NCBI RefSeq assembly: GCF_003228315.1
Contig: NZ_CP029693.1
Location: forward strand, 1,860,001-1,924,000
From: Pseudomonas putida
GTDB taxonomy: Bacteria > Pseudomonadota > Gammaproteobacteria > Pseudomonadales > Pseudomonadaceae
DNA: 64,000 nt
Direction: 5' to 3'
In this document: piece after piece, positions 55,704 through 64,000 of the stretch
How the letters are laid out: each line of letters opens with the position of its first letter
How positions within the stretch are numbered: the stretch's first letter is position 1
Notes under the pieces: generated by a model
Database searches by the model: none
What the model saw: only the letters and a program-made list of their open reading frames with translations
Told to the model about the DNA's origin: nothing
Translations under genes and position numbers: made by a program

Positions 55704-57553
55704 ACCTACTCTTTCTGACTTTCGTATTCCCTCTGATCGGTTTCCTGCTGCTGTCGTTCTCCCGTGGACGCATCTCGGAAAACCTCGCGGCTCTGATCGG
55801 CGTCGGCTCCATCGGCCTGTCGGCGATCGTGACCGCTTATGTGATCTGGCAATTCAACGTCGCCCCGCCGGAAGGCGGTCACTACACCCAGGTGTTGTGG
55901 CAGTGGATGGCCGTTGAAGGCTTCACGCCGAACTTCGCCCTGTACCTGGATGGTCTGTCCGTGACCATGCTCGGTGTGGTGGTGGGTGTCGGCTTCCTGA
56001 TCCACCTGTTCGCCTCCTGGTACATGCGCGGTGAAGCCGGTTACTCGCGCTTCTTCGCCTACACCAACCTGTTTATCGCCAGCATGCTGTTCCTGGTCCT
56101 GGGCGATAACCTGTTGTTCCTGTACTTCGGTTGGGAAGGCGTGGGCCTGTGCTCGTACCTGTTGATCGGTTTCTACTACAGCAACCGCAACAACGGTAAC
56201 GCCGCACTCAAGGCCTTCATCGTGACCCGTATCGGTGACGTGTTCATGGCCATCGGCCTGTTCATTCTGTTCGCCCAACTGGGCACGCTGAACGTTCAGG
56301 AACTGCTGGTGCTGGCTCCGCAGAAATTCCAGGCCGGCAACCCATGGATGGTCCTGGCCACCCTGATGCTGCTGGGTGGTGCTGTTGGTAAATCCGCGCA
56401 ACTGCCGCTGCAAACCTGGCTGGCGGATGCGATGGCCGGCCCTACCCCGGTTTCGGCACTGATCCACGCTGCAACGATGGTAACTGCTGGTGTCTACCTG
56501 ATCGCCCGTACCCACGGCCTGTTCACCCTGGCGCCGGAAATCCTGCATCTCGTAGGTATCGTCGGCGGCGTGACCCTCGTGCTGGCAGGTTTTGCAGCCC
56601 TGGTCCAGACCGACATCAAGCGTATCCTCGCCTACTCGACCATGAGCCAGATCGGCTACATGTTCCTGGCCCTGGGCGTTGGCGCCTGGGACGGCGCGAT
56701 CTTCCACCTGATGACCCACGCCTTCTTCAAGGCCCTGCTGTTCCTTGCTTCCGGTGCGGTGATCGTTGCCTGCCACCACGAGCAGGACATCTTCAAGATG
56801 GGTGGCCTGTGGAAGAAACTGCCTCTGGCCTACGCCAGCTTCATCGTCGGCGGCGCGGCCCTGGCGGCCCTGCCACTGGTGACCGCAGGCTTCTACTCCA
56901 AGGACGAAATCCTCTGGGAAGCGTTTGCCAGCGGTAACCACGGTCTGCTCTACGCAGGTCTGGTCGGCGCGTTCATGACCTCGCTCTACACCTTCCGCCT
57001 GATCTTCATCGCGTTCCACGGTGAAGCGAAGACCGAAGCCCACGCCGGTCACGGCATTGCCCACTGGCTGCCACTGTCGGTGCTGATCGTATTGTCCACC
57101 GCCATCGGCGCGATGATCGTTCCACCGCTGCACGGCGTGCTGCCGGAAAGCGTCGGCCATGCCGGCGGCGAAGCCAAGCACAGCCTGGAAATCGCGTCGG
57201 GCGCCATCGCCCTGGCCGGTATCCTGCTGTCCGCCCTGCTGTTCCTGGGCAAGCGTCGCTTCGTCACCGCCGTCGCCAACAGCAGCATCGGCCGTGTCCT
57301 GTCGGCCTGGTGGTTCGCTGCCTGGGGCTTCGACTGGATCTACGACAAACTGTTCGTCAAGCCATACCTGGCGATCAGCCACATCCTGCGCAAAGACCCG
57401 CTCGACCAGACCATCGGTCTGATCCCGCGCATGGCCAAAGGCGGTCACACCGCCCTGAGCCGTACCGAGACCGGTCAACTGCGTTGGTATGCCGCCTCGA
57501 TGGCTGCTGGTGCCGTGCTGGTAATCGGCGCCGTCGTGCTGGTAGCGGTCTGA
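55700..57553 (+). CDS. nuoL: NADH-quinone oxidoreductase subunit L
   Basis: A 617-aa distal antiporter-like proton pump subunit. [17 protein letters not shown] and [20 protein letters not shown] with the membrane lysine are conserved; the C-terminal lateral helix region follows residue 500. Homologous to Mrp antiporters, NuoM and NuoN. Confidence 0.96.
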   Translation: MNLLFLTFVFPLIGFLLLSFSRGRISENLAALIGVGSIGLSAIVTAYVIWQFNVAPPEGGHYTQVLWQWMAVEGFTPNFALYLDGLSVTMLGVVVGVGFLIHLFASWYMRGEAGYSRFFAYTNLFIASMLFLVLGDNLLFLYFGWEGVGLCSYLLIGFYYSNRNNGNAALKAFIVTRIGDVFMAIGLFILFAQLGTLNVQELLVLAPQKFQAGNPWMVLATLMLLGGAVGKSAQLPLQTWLADAMAGPTPVSALIHAATMVTAGVYLIARTHGLFTLAPEILHLVGIVGGVTLVLAGFAALVQTDIKRILAYSTMSQIGYMFLALGVGAWDGAIFHLMTHAFFKALLFLASGAVIVACHHEQDIFKMGGLWKKLPLAYASFIVGGAALAALPLVTAGFYSKDEILWEAFASGNHGLLYAGLVGAFMTSLYTFRLIFIAFHGEAKTEAHAGHGIAHWLPLSVLIVLSTAIGAMIVPPLHGVLPESVGHAGGEAKHSLEIASGAIALAGILLSALLFLGKRRFVTAVANSSIGRVLSAWWFAAWGFDWIYDKLFVKPYLAISHILRKDPLDQTIGLIPRMAKGGHTALSRTETGQLRWYAASMAAGAVLVIGAVVLVAV

Positions 57554-57592
57554 TATGAACCTTGCGAACTTGCGAAAGGAATTGAGCCCGTC

Positions 57593-59125
57593 ATGATTCT
57601 GCCTTGGCTAATCCTGATCCCCTTCATCGGCGGCCTGCTGTGCTGGCTGGGTGAGCGCTTCGGCGCCACCCTCCCCCGCTGGATTGCGCTGATCACCATG
57701 TCCCTGCTGCTCGCCCTCGGCCTCTGGCTGTGGGCCCACGGCGACTATTCGTTTGCCCCGAAACCTGGCGCCGACCCGACCTGGGTGCTTGAGTTCAAGC
57801 ACACCTGGATCCAGCGCTTCGGCATCAGCGTGCACCTGGCCCTCGACGGCCTGTCGCTGCTGATGATCATGCTGACCGGTCTGCTGGGTGTCCTCTCGGT
57901 ACTCTGCTCCTGGAAAGAGATCCAGCGTCACGTGGGCTTCTTCCACCTGAACCTGATGTGGATCCTGGGCGGCGTCGTCGGCGTGTTCCTCGCCCTCGAC
58001 CTGTTCATGTTCTTCTTCTTCTGGGAAATGATGCTGGTGCCGATGTACTTCCTCATCGCGCTCTGGGGTCACAGTTCTTCGGACGGCAAGAAAACCCGGA
58101 TCTACGCGGCGACCAAGTTCTTCATCTTCACTCAGGCTTCCGGCCTGATCATGCTGGTGGCGATCCTGGGCCTGGTACTGGTCAACTTCAACGACACCGG
58201 CGTGATTACTTTCAACTACGCCGACCTGTTGAAAACCAAGATGTCGGCCGGTACCGAGTACATCCTGATGCTCGGCTTCTTCATCGCCTTCGCGGTCAAG
58301 CTGCCAGTCGTACCGTTCCACTCCTGGTTGCCTGACGCTCACGCCCAGGCGCCGACCGCAGGTTCCGTGGACCTGGCCGGTATCTTGCTGAAAACCGCTG
58401 CCTACGGTCTGCTGCGTTTCGCCCTGCCGCTATTCCCGAACGCGTCGGCCGAGTTCGCGCCGATCGCCATGACCCTGGGTCTGATCGGGATCTTCTACGG
58501 TGCGTTCCTGGCGTTCGCACAAACCGACATCAAGCGTCTGATCGCCTTCTCGTCCGTTTCCCACATGGGCTTCGTACTGATCGGCATCTACTCCGGCAGC
58601 CAACTGGCGCTGCAGGGCGCGGTGATGCAGATGCTGGCGCACGGTCTGTCCGCTGCCGCACTCTTTATCCTGAGCGGCCAGCTGTACGAACGCACCCACA
58701 CCCGCGACATGCGTGAAATGGGTGGCCTGTGGTCGAAGATCGCCTACCTGCCGGCCCTGAGCCTGTTCTTCGCAGCCGCTTCCCTGGGTCTGCCGGGTAC
58801 CGGTAACTTCGTCGGCGAGTTCCTGATCCTCATCGGCACCTTCCCGTTCGCGCCATGGGTCACCGTGATCGCCACGACCGGCCTGGTGTTCGGTTCGGTC
58901 TACTCGCTGATCATGATCCACCGTGCGTACTTCGGTCCGGCCAAGTCGGACGCGGTCATGCATGGCATGGACGGTCGCGAAATGATCATGGTGGTCGGTC
59001 TGGCGATGCTGCTGATCTACATCGGCGTCTACCCGCAACCGTTCCTCGATACCTCTGCCGCTACGATGCATGGCGTGCAGCAATGGCTCGGCACCGCCTT
59101 CACTCAACTCGCTTCGGCCCGGTAA
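57593..59125 (+). CDS. nuoM: NADH-quinone oxidoreductase subunit M
   Basis: A 510-aa antiporter-like pump subunit with [18 protein letters not shown] (key glutamate) and [19 protein letters not shown]. It starts 39 nt after nuoL with AAAGGA upstream. Confidence 0.96.
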   Translation: MILPWLILIPFIGGLLCWLGERFGATLPRWIALITMSLLLALGLWLWAHGDYSFAPKPGADPTWVLEFKHTWIQRFGISVHLALDGLSLLMIMLTGLLGVLSVLCSWKEIQRHVGFFHLNLMWILGGVVGVFLALDLFMFFFFWEMMLVPMYFLIALWGHSSSDGKKTRIYAATKFFIFTQASGLIMLVAILGLVLVNFNDTGVITFNYADLLKTKMSAGTEYILMLGFFIAFAVKLPVVPFHSWLPDAHAQAPTAGSVDLAGILLKTAAYGLLRFALPLFPNASAEFAPIAMTLGLIGIFYGAFLAFAQTDIKRLIAFSSVSHMGFVLIGIYSGSQLALQGAVMQMLAHGLSAAALFILSGQLYERTHTRDMREMGGLWSKIAYLPALSLFFAAASLGLPGTGNFVGEFLILIGTFPFAPWVTVIATTGLVFGSVYSLIMIHRAYFGPAKSDAVMHGMDGREMIMVVGLAMLLIYIGVYPQPFLDTSAATMHGVQQWLGTAFTQLASAR

Positions 59126-59132
59126 GAGCGCT

Positions 59133-60596
59133 ATGGAATTCACACTTCAACACTTTATTGCGCTGGGGCCGCTGCTGATCACCAGCGCCACGGTCATCGT
59201 GGTGATGCTGGCCATCGCCTGGCGCCGCAACCACTCCCAGACCTTCCTGCTGTCGGTGGCGGGTCTGAACCTGGCCTTGCTGTCGATCCTGCCAGCCCTG
59301 AAAGTCGCGCCATTGGCCGTGACCCCATTGCTGCAGATCGACACCTTCGCCTGCCTGTACATGGCGCTGATCCTGGTCGCCACCCTGGCTTGCGTAACCC
59401 TCGCCCACGCCTACCTCGGCGATGGTGGTTCGGGTTACCCGGGCAACCGTGAAGAACTGTACCTGCTGATCCTGATGGCCGCCGCCGGTGGCCTTGTTCT
59501 GGTCAGCGCGCAACACCTGGCCGGTTTGTTCGTGGGCCTGGAGCTGCTGTCGGTACCGGTCTACGGCCTGGTGGCCTATGCCTTCTTCAACAAGCGTTCG
59601 CTGGAAGCCGGCATCAAGTACATGGTGCTGTCGGCTGCCGGTTCCGCGTTCCTGTTGTTCGGTATGGCCCTGCTCTACGCTGACGCCGGTTCCCTGAGCT
59701 TCGTCGGCATCGGTCAGGCCCTGGCGGCCACCGGCATGCCAAGCTCGCTGGCACAGCTGGGTCTGGGCATGATGCTGATCGGCCTGGCGTTCAAACTGTC
59801 GCTGGTACCGTTCCACCTCTGGACCCCGGACGTCTACGAAGGTGCTCCGGCACCGGTGGCGGCGTTCCTGGCGACCGCTTCCAAAGTCGCGGTGTTCGCG
59901 GTGATGGTGCGTCTGTTCCAGATCTCGCCAGCGGCGAGCAGCGGCGTGCTGAGCAACGTACTGACCATCATCGCCATCGCGTCGATCCTGTTCGGTAACC
60001 TGCTGGCCCTGACCCAGAGCAACCTCAAGCGCCTGCTGGGTTACTCGTCCATCGCCCACTTCGGTTACCTGCTGATCGCCCTGGTGGCGAGCAAGGGTCT
60101 GGCCGTGGAAGCCATCGGCGTGTACCTGGTCACCTACGTGATCACCAGCCTGGGCGCCTTCGGTGTGATCACCCTGATGTCCTCGCCGTACAACGGTCGT
60201 GACGCGGATGCCCTGTACGAATACCGCGGCCTGTTCTGGCGCCGTCCGTACCTGACCGCCGTACTGACCGTGATGATGCTGTCCCTGGCCGGTATCCCGC
60301 TGACCGCGGGCTTCATCGGCAAGTTCTACATCATCGCCACCGGTGTCGAGTCGCACCAATGGTGGCTGGTCGGCTCCCTCGTACTGGGCAGCGCCATCGG
60401 CGTGTTCTACTACCTGCGCGTCATGGTCACCCTGTACCTGATCGAACCGAACCTGCGTCGCCACGATGCGCAACTGCACTGGGAACAACGTGCAGGCGGC
60501 GTAATGCTGCTGGCCATCGCGGTCCTGGCCTTCTTCCTCGGCCTGTACCCACAACCGCTGCTGACCCTGGTTCAGCAATCGGGCCTGGCGGGTTGA
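59133..60596 (+). CDS. nuoN: NADH-quinone oxidoreductase subunit N
   Basis: A 487-aa antiporter-like pump subunit; [17 protein letters not shown] and [19 protein letters not shown] are typical. ATG 59133 with AAGAG upstream. Last gene of the operon, followed by a terminator. Confidence 0.96.
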   Translation: MEFTLQHFIALGPLLITSATVIVVMLAIAWRRNHSQTFLLSVAGLNLALLSILPALKVAPLAVTPLLQIDTFACLYMALILVATLACVTLAHAYLGDGGSGYPGNREELYLLILMAAAGGLVLVSAQHLAGLFVGLELLSVPVYGLVAYAFFNKRSLEAGIKYMVLSAAGSAFLLFGMALLYADAGSLSFVGIGQALAATGMPSSLAQLGLGMMLIGLAFKLSLVPFHLWTPDVYEGAPAPVAAFLATASKVAVFAVMVRLFQISPAASSGVLSNVLTIIAIASILFGNLLALTQSNLKRLLGYSSIAHFGYLLIALVASKGLAVEAIGVYLVTYVITSLGAFGVITLMSSPYNGRDADALYEYRGLFWRRPYLTAVLTVMMLSLAGIPLTAGFIGKFYIIATGVESHQWWLVGSLVLGSAIGVFYYLRVMVTLYLIEPNLRRHDAQLHWEQRAGGVMLLAIAVLAFFLGLYPQPLLTLVQQSGLAG

Positions 60597-60624
60597 TCGC
60601 TTAGGCGAACTTGGTAGAAAACAG

Positions 60625-60655
60625 AAACGGCACCTTCGGGTGCCGTTTTTGTTTT
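60625..60655 (+). terminator. nuo operon terminator
   Basis: AAACGGCACC, UUCG tetraloop, GGTGCCGTTT, then TTGTTTTTG. A very stable hairpin with a U tract, 28 nt after nuoN. Confidence 0.92.
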
Positions 60656-60756
60656 TGTGGGATTTGTTACCGCTGCCCTGCCCTCCCTATGTAACCCCGA
60701 AAGCACTCACTGAATGGGTCGACTCGTCCTACAGGTGTTTTGACGACCGGCGTCTA

Positions 60757-60769
60757 CCGTTGAAAACGG
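60757..60769. promoter_or_regulatory. Palindrome upstream of the higBA pair
   Basis: CCGTTGAAAACGG: 5-bp arms around GAA, about 77 bp before the toxin ATG. It is a plausible operator for the antitoxin, since such pairs repress themselves. Confidence 0.4.
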
Positions 60770-60845
60770 GAACGAGAAGGTTGGTCTGGGAGACTTGACC
60801 GATTCGATTATTGAGATAAAACTATACGCAGGTAACGTACAGACT

Positions 60846-61196
60846 ATGGATGCTCTGTTCATTGAATTACCTTTGTTTCAAAAACATCGAGACGATTATC
60901 TGGACGACGATTTGTTTCGCAGCTTTCAGTTGGAGTTGCTGCAGAACCCCGAAGCAGGCGATCTCATTGAGGGAACCGGCGGGCTGCGAAAAATTCGCTT
61001 CTGCGACCAACGAAGAGGTAAAGGCAAGCGCAGTGGCTTACGAGTAATTTACTACTGGTGGTCCGGCTTCAATCAATTCTGGCTGTTCACTGTGTACGGC
61101 AAAAACGAGCAAGACGACCTGTCGCCCTTCCAGAAGAAAGTTTTCAGACAAGCACTGGATAGAGAAATCAAAACGAGATCCCACTATGAAACGTGA
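60846..61196 (+). CDS. higB: HigB2-type (RelE-like) toxin
   Basis: A 116-aa ribosome-dependent mRNA interferase of the RelE superfamily. The segments FQLELLQNPEAGDLIEGTGG, LRKIRFCDQRRGKGKRSGLR and FTVYGKNEQDDL closely parallel Vibrio cholerae HigB2 as I recall it. ATG 60846 is the likely start; an in-frame TTG at 60795 is too close to its G-rich upstream site. The toxin-first order and the 11-nt overlap with the antitoxin are typical of higBA. The pair lies in a gap between core genes, suggesting later acquisition. Confidence 0.9.
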   Translation: MDALFIELPLFQKHRDDYLDDDLFRSFQLELLQNPEAGDLIEGTGGLRKIRFCDQRRGKGKRSGLRVIYYWWSGFNQFWLFTVYGKNEQDDLSPFQKKVFRQALDREIKTRSHYET

Positions 61197-61500
61197 CATT
61201 TTTGCCGAACTGATGGATGGCCTCGAAGCCCTGGCCGATGAGCGCCAGGGCAAGATCACGCTGCGAACCCACAAGGTTCAGTTGCCAGAACTGATGCCCA
61301 TCACCGCCGAGGAAGTAATCGCCATCCGCCAACAGCTCAACCTCTCCCGGTCGGTGTTTGCGATGTATCTGCGTACCAACACCCGAACACTGGAGAACTG
61401 GGAACAGGGGCGCGCAACGCCCAATGCCCAAGCCACGACTCTGATCCGTCTGGTCGAGCGTTTTCCACAGACGATCGAATATCTCGCAGCCCTGACCTGA
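61186..61500 (+). CDS. higA: HigA2-type antitoxin (XRE helix-turn-helix)
   Basis: A 104-aa antitoxin and autorepressor. The N-terminal 35-40 residues should bind the toxin, and the rest is an XRE DNA-binding domain (RQQLNLSRSVFAMYL and TRTLENWEQGRATPNAQA). It starts within the toxin gene (11-nt overlap), so expression is coupled. No terminator was recognised right after it. Confidence 0.9.
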   Translation: MKRDIFAELMDGLEALADERQGKITLRTHKVQLPELMPITAEEVIAIRQQLNLSRSVFAMYLRTNTRTLENWEQGRATPNAQATTLIRLVERFPQTIEYLAALT

Positions 61501-61586
61501 ACGCAGAAGGTCCGGCCCCCACGTCACTGAACCGCGCTGCCAGAAGTTTGTTCGGTAAATGACAGTAAGCAACCGGGATTCCCTCT

Positions 61587-61662
61587 TCGCGAGCAGGCTC
61601 GCTCCTACAGTGGTTCTGCGTAGCCCTGAAGATCCTTGTGGGAGCGAGCCTGCTCGCGATGG
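61587..61662. repeat. REP pair, inverted arm order (76 nt)
   Basis: TCGCGAGCAGGCTCGCTCCT first, then TTGTGGGAGCGAGCCTGCTC: the main-family core but with tails facing each other. It lies between higA and the ABC binding-protein gene. Confidence 0.88.
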
Positions 61663-61681
61663 CCGCGATACAGACACCAAC

Positions 61682-61706
61682 AAAAACGGCACCTTACGGT
61701 GCCGTT
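61682..61706 (-). terminator. Terminator of the ABC transporter operon
   Basis: On the minus strand: AACGGCACC, loop GTAA, GGTGCCGTT, then TTTT. It lies just after the binding-protein stop. The stem sequence is almost that of the nuo terminator at 60625. Confidence 0.85.
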
Positions 61707-61727
61707 CGCCTTTCACAGTCCAGCCGT

Positions 61728-63470
61728 TTACTTACGCGCATCCGCCCATGACTTGAGCAGTTCGTTGTAGCTCACGGTTTCGCCCTTCGGCTTCTCGTTG
61801 GCCAGTTTCGGCTTCGGAGCGCCCGGCTGGTCGAACCAGTACTGCGCATCGCGCTCCGGGTTCATCTTCGGAGCGCAGGTGGTCTGCACTTTCGAGCGCT
61901 CCAGACGGGACATGATGGCGTCCTGATCCTTGGCCAGACCGTCCAGTGCCTCCTGCGGAGTCTTGTCGCCACTGGCGGCTTCGGCGATGTGGCTCCACCA
62001 CAGTTGCGCCAAACGTGGATAATCCGGCACGTTGGTTCCGGTCGGGGTCCATTGCACGCGGGCCGGGCTGCGGTAGAACTCCACCAGGCCACCGAGTTTC
62101 GGTGCCAGGTCGGTCATGGCCTGCGAGTTGATGTCCGACTCGCGGATTGGCGTCAGGCCGACGATGGTTTTCTTCAGCGATACGGTTTTCGAGGTCACGA
62201 ACTGCGCATAGAGCCAGGCCGCCAGTTTCTGCTTCTCAGGCGTGGACTTCATGAATGTCCAGGAACCCACGTCCTGATACCCCAGCTTCATGCCCTCCTC
62301 CCAGTACGGCCCACGAGGCGAAGGCGCCATGCGCCATTTCGGCGTGCCGTCGGCGTTCACCACCGGCAGGCCCGCTTTGGTCATGTCGGCGGTGAAGGCG
62401 GTGTACCAGAAGATTTGCTGGGCGATGTTGCCCTGGGACGGCACCGGACCGGACTCGGAGAAGGTCATGCCCGCCGCTTCCGGTGGCGCGTAGGCCTTGA
62501 GCCAGTCGACGTATTTCTGGGTGGCGAATACCGCGGCCGGACCGTTGGTGTCGCCGCCGCGCGTCACGCTGGAACCCACCGGGTGGCAATCCTCGACGCG
62601 AATGCCCCACTCATCCACCGGCAAGCCGTTGGGGATGCCCTTGTCGCCGCCACCGGCCATGGAGAACCAGGCATCGGTGAAGCGCCAGCCCAGGGACGGG
62701 TCTTTCTTGCCGTAGTCCATGTGCCCATAGACGCGCTTGCCGTCGATTTCCTTGACGTCCTCGCTGAAGAACTTGGCGATGTCCTCATAGGCCGACCAGT
62801 TCACCGGTACGCCCAGCTCGTAACCGTACTTCTCCTTGAACTTGGCTTTCAGCTCCGGCTTTTCGAACCAGTCGGCACGGAACCAGTACAGGTTGGCGAA
62901 CTGCTGGTCGGGCAATTGATAGATCTTGCCGTCCGGCGCGGTGGTGAAGGAAATGCCGATGAAGTCCTTGATGTCCAGGGTCGGCGAAGTGAAGTTCTTG
63001 CCCTCGTTGGCCATCAGATCGGTGATCGCTTCGGTCTTGCCATAGCGGAAGTGCGTACCAATCAGGTCCGAGTCGTTGACCCAGCCGTCATAGATGCTCT
63101 TGTCCGACTGCATCACGGTCTGCAGTTTTTCCACCACGTCACCTTCTTGCAGCAAGTCGTGGGTGACCTTGATCCCGGTGATCTCGGTAAAGGCCTTGGC
63201 CAACACCTTGGATTCATATTCGTGGGTGGTCAGGGTTTCCGAGACGACCTTGATGTCCATCCCGCGAAACGGCTCGGCCGCCTTGATGAACCACTTCAGT
63301 TCCGCCATTTGCTGATCCGCCGTCAACGTGGACGGCTTGAACTCGCTTCCAATCCATTTCTTGGCAGCTTCTTCATAAGCATCGGCCCAGGCCGAAGCGC
63401 TCAAACCGCTGAGTGCCAGCAGGGCTGCCAATGAAATGCTATGTCGCAGCTTATTGTTTTTGTCGAACAT
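61728..63470 (-). CDS. ABC transporter substrate-binding protein, glycerol (GlpV)-like
   Basis: A 580-aa periplasmic binding protein; the signal peptide ends at ...LSGLSASAWA. It is much longer than usual sugar-binding proteins (about 420 aa) but in the range I expect for the GlpV group of rhizobial glycerol importers. ATG 63470 has GGAGG 6 nt upstream. The preceding DUF2160 gene and MalG-type permease support the glycerol (GlpSTPQUV-like) assignment, which remains inference until the ATPase and regulator genes beyond the window are seen. Confidence 0.85.
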   Translation of the reverse strand: MFDKNNKLRHSISLAALLALSGLSASAWADAYEEAAKKWIGSEFKPSTLTADQQMAELKWFIKAAEPFRGMDIKVVSETLTTHEYESKVLAKAFTEITGIKVTHDLLQEGDVVEKLQTVMQSDKSIYDGWVNDSDLIGTHFRYGKTEAITDLMANEGKNFTSPTLDIKDFIGISFTTAPDGKIYQLPDQQFANLYWFRADWFEKPELKAKFKEKYGYELGVPVNWSAYEDIAKFFSEDVKEIDGKRVYGHMDYGKKDPSLGWRFTDAWFSMAGGGDKGIPNGLPVDEWGIRVEDCHPVGSSVTRGGDTNGPAAVFATQKYVDWLKAYAPPEAAGMTFSESGPVPSQGNIAQQIFWYTAFTADMTKAGLPVVNADGTPKWRMAPSPRGPYWEEGMKLGYQDVGSWTFMKSTPEKQKLAAWLYAQFVTSKTVSLKKTIVGLTPIRESDINSQAMTDLAPKLGGLVEFYRSPARVQWTPTGTNVPDYPRLAQLWWSHIAEAASGDKTPQEALDGLAKDQDAIMSRLERSKVQTTCAPKMNPERDAQYWFDQPGAPKPKLANEKPKGETVSYNELLKSWADARK

Positions 63471-63517
63471 AGAGACCTCCTGTTTAATTTTCGGAGCAAC
63501 ATTGCCGAGCGATTCGA

Positions 63518-63793
63518 CTAGCCCCAACGCATCACCACCAACAGCCACACCAGGGACAGCGCGAACGCCACCCATATGCTCCAGTCGGTCACGCCGATTA
63601 CCAGCAAATGCAGGTAGGCGCTGCCGAGAAGACCGATGAACAACCGATCGCCACGGGTGGTGGCAATCGGCAGGAAACCACGCCGAAGAACGCTCGGCGA
63701 CCGTAACTCCCAGGTGGTCATGCCCACCAGGATCAAGGCAATCACGCCGAAAAAGGCCGCCGTCGGGACGGTCCAGCTCATCCATTCCATCAT
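63518..63793 (-). CDS. DUF2160 small membrane protein
   Basis: 91 aa with two to three hydrophobic segments (TAAFFGVIALILVGMTTWEL, then two near the C-terminus). DUF2160 proteins accompany glycerol-type ABC importers between permease and binding-protein genes, exactly as here. Start at 63793 or 63790 (ATGATG), with GAGGA upstream. Its role in the transporter is unknown. Confidence 0.8.
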   Translation of the reverse strand: MMEWMSWTVPTAAFFGVIALILVGMTTWELRSPSVLRRGFLPIATTRGDRLFIGLLGSAYLHLLVIGVTDWSIWVAFALSLVWLLVVMRWG

Positions 63794-63800
63794 CAGTTCC

Positions 63801-64000
63801 TCATACCCGGCCCAGGGCGAAGCCCTTGGCCACGTGGTTGCGAACAAACCAGATCACCAGCATGCCCGGCAGGATAGTCAACACCCCCGCCGCCGCCAGC
63901 ACGCCCCAGTCGATGCCGGACGCCGAGACCGTACGGGTCATCACCGCCGCGATCGGTTTGGCGTTCACCGACGTCAGGGTTCGCGCCAGCAGCAGTTCGA
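63801..64000 (-). CDS. ABC transporter permease, C-terminal fragment (MalG-like)
   Basis: Cut by the window edge; 65 C-terminal residues are readable, ending GFALGRV. The hydrophobic stretch WGVLAAAGVLTILPGMLVIW and the terminal RNHVAKGFALGRV fit sugar-type permeases of the MalG class. Its stop lies 7 nt before the DUF2160 start. Confidence 0.85.
   Translation of the reverse strand, partial: ELLLARTLTSVNAKPIAAVMTRTVSASGIDWGVLAAAGVLTILPGMLVIWFVRNHVAKGFALGRV

Noticed and set aside
60795..60845. TTG at 60795 as the toxin start
   Set aside because: Its G-rich upstream site is too close, and the extra 17 residues are outside the family's usual N-terminus.

Overview
The window looks like a chromosomal core segment of a Pseudomonas of the P. 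fluorescens type. The evidence is high G+C, fused nuoCD, a monomeric idh next to icd, the gene order serS-rarA-lolA-ftsK / trxB-aat-bpt-infA / clpA-clpS / cspD / icd / idh / mnmA-hflD-purB / aceA / nuoA-N (which, from memory, is the order in P. aeruginosa), and many REP palindromes with the core GGAGCGAGCCTGCTCGCG. No rRNA, tRNA, CRISPR array, prophage or insertion sequence was recognised. The species assignment is inference.

Layout. 0-14.7 kb is a patchwork of small units separated by REP pairs: gcvH (behind a textbook sigma54 promoter), glyA, a periplasmic D-Ala-D-Ala dipeptidase plus L,D-transpeptidase pair, a sterol-desaturase-like membrane enzyme, ChaC, a nitrilase / NCS1 permease / LysR unit, an isochorismatase-like hydrolase, ggt, ogt, a hemerythrin, a GNAT, a lipoprotein and a small conserved protein. 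14.8-18.3 kb holds tusDCBE with a coupled ybiB-type gene, then a glutathionyl-hydroquinone reductase. 18.4-26.1 kb (minus strand) is ftsK-lolA-rarA-crcB-serS-cysG. 26.4-32 kb holds trxB and a nearly complete N-degron pathway: the aminoacyl-transferases Aat and Bpt, the adaptor ClpS and the unfoldase ClpA, with infA between. 32-45 kb carries cspD, both isocitrate dehydrogenases (divergent), a Nudix gene, mnmA-hflD-purB, the ribosomal-oxygenase-type cupin, a GNAT, a small secretin-like periplasmic protein and isocitrate lyase. 45.6-60.6 kb is the 13-gene nuo operon for complex I. 60.8-61.5 kb is a HigB2/HigA2-type toxin-antitoxin pair, and the right edge holds the end of a glycerol-type ABC importer (permease fragment, DUF2160 protein, binding protein).

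How the genes work together. icd, idh and aceA compete for isocitrate, the branch between the TCA cycle and the glyoxylate shunt, and nuo oxidises the NADH made downstream. Aat and Bpt add Leu (or Phe) to N-termini, and ClpS delivers those proteins to ClpA. TusBCDE relay sulfur to tRNA wobble uridines, which MnmA thiolates. ftsK, lolA, rarA and serS form a growth and cell-cycle housekeeping unit.

Nothing here is clearly a novel multi-gene system. The most interesting signals are regulatory or structural. They include REP pairs (REPINs) of exactly two lengths (100 and 90 nt), a REPIN translated into the tail of an enzyme ORF, and a sigma54 promoter with two upstream palindromes at gcvH. There are also twin palindromes between ftsK and trxB, and a terminator-like hairpin inside the nuo operon.
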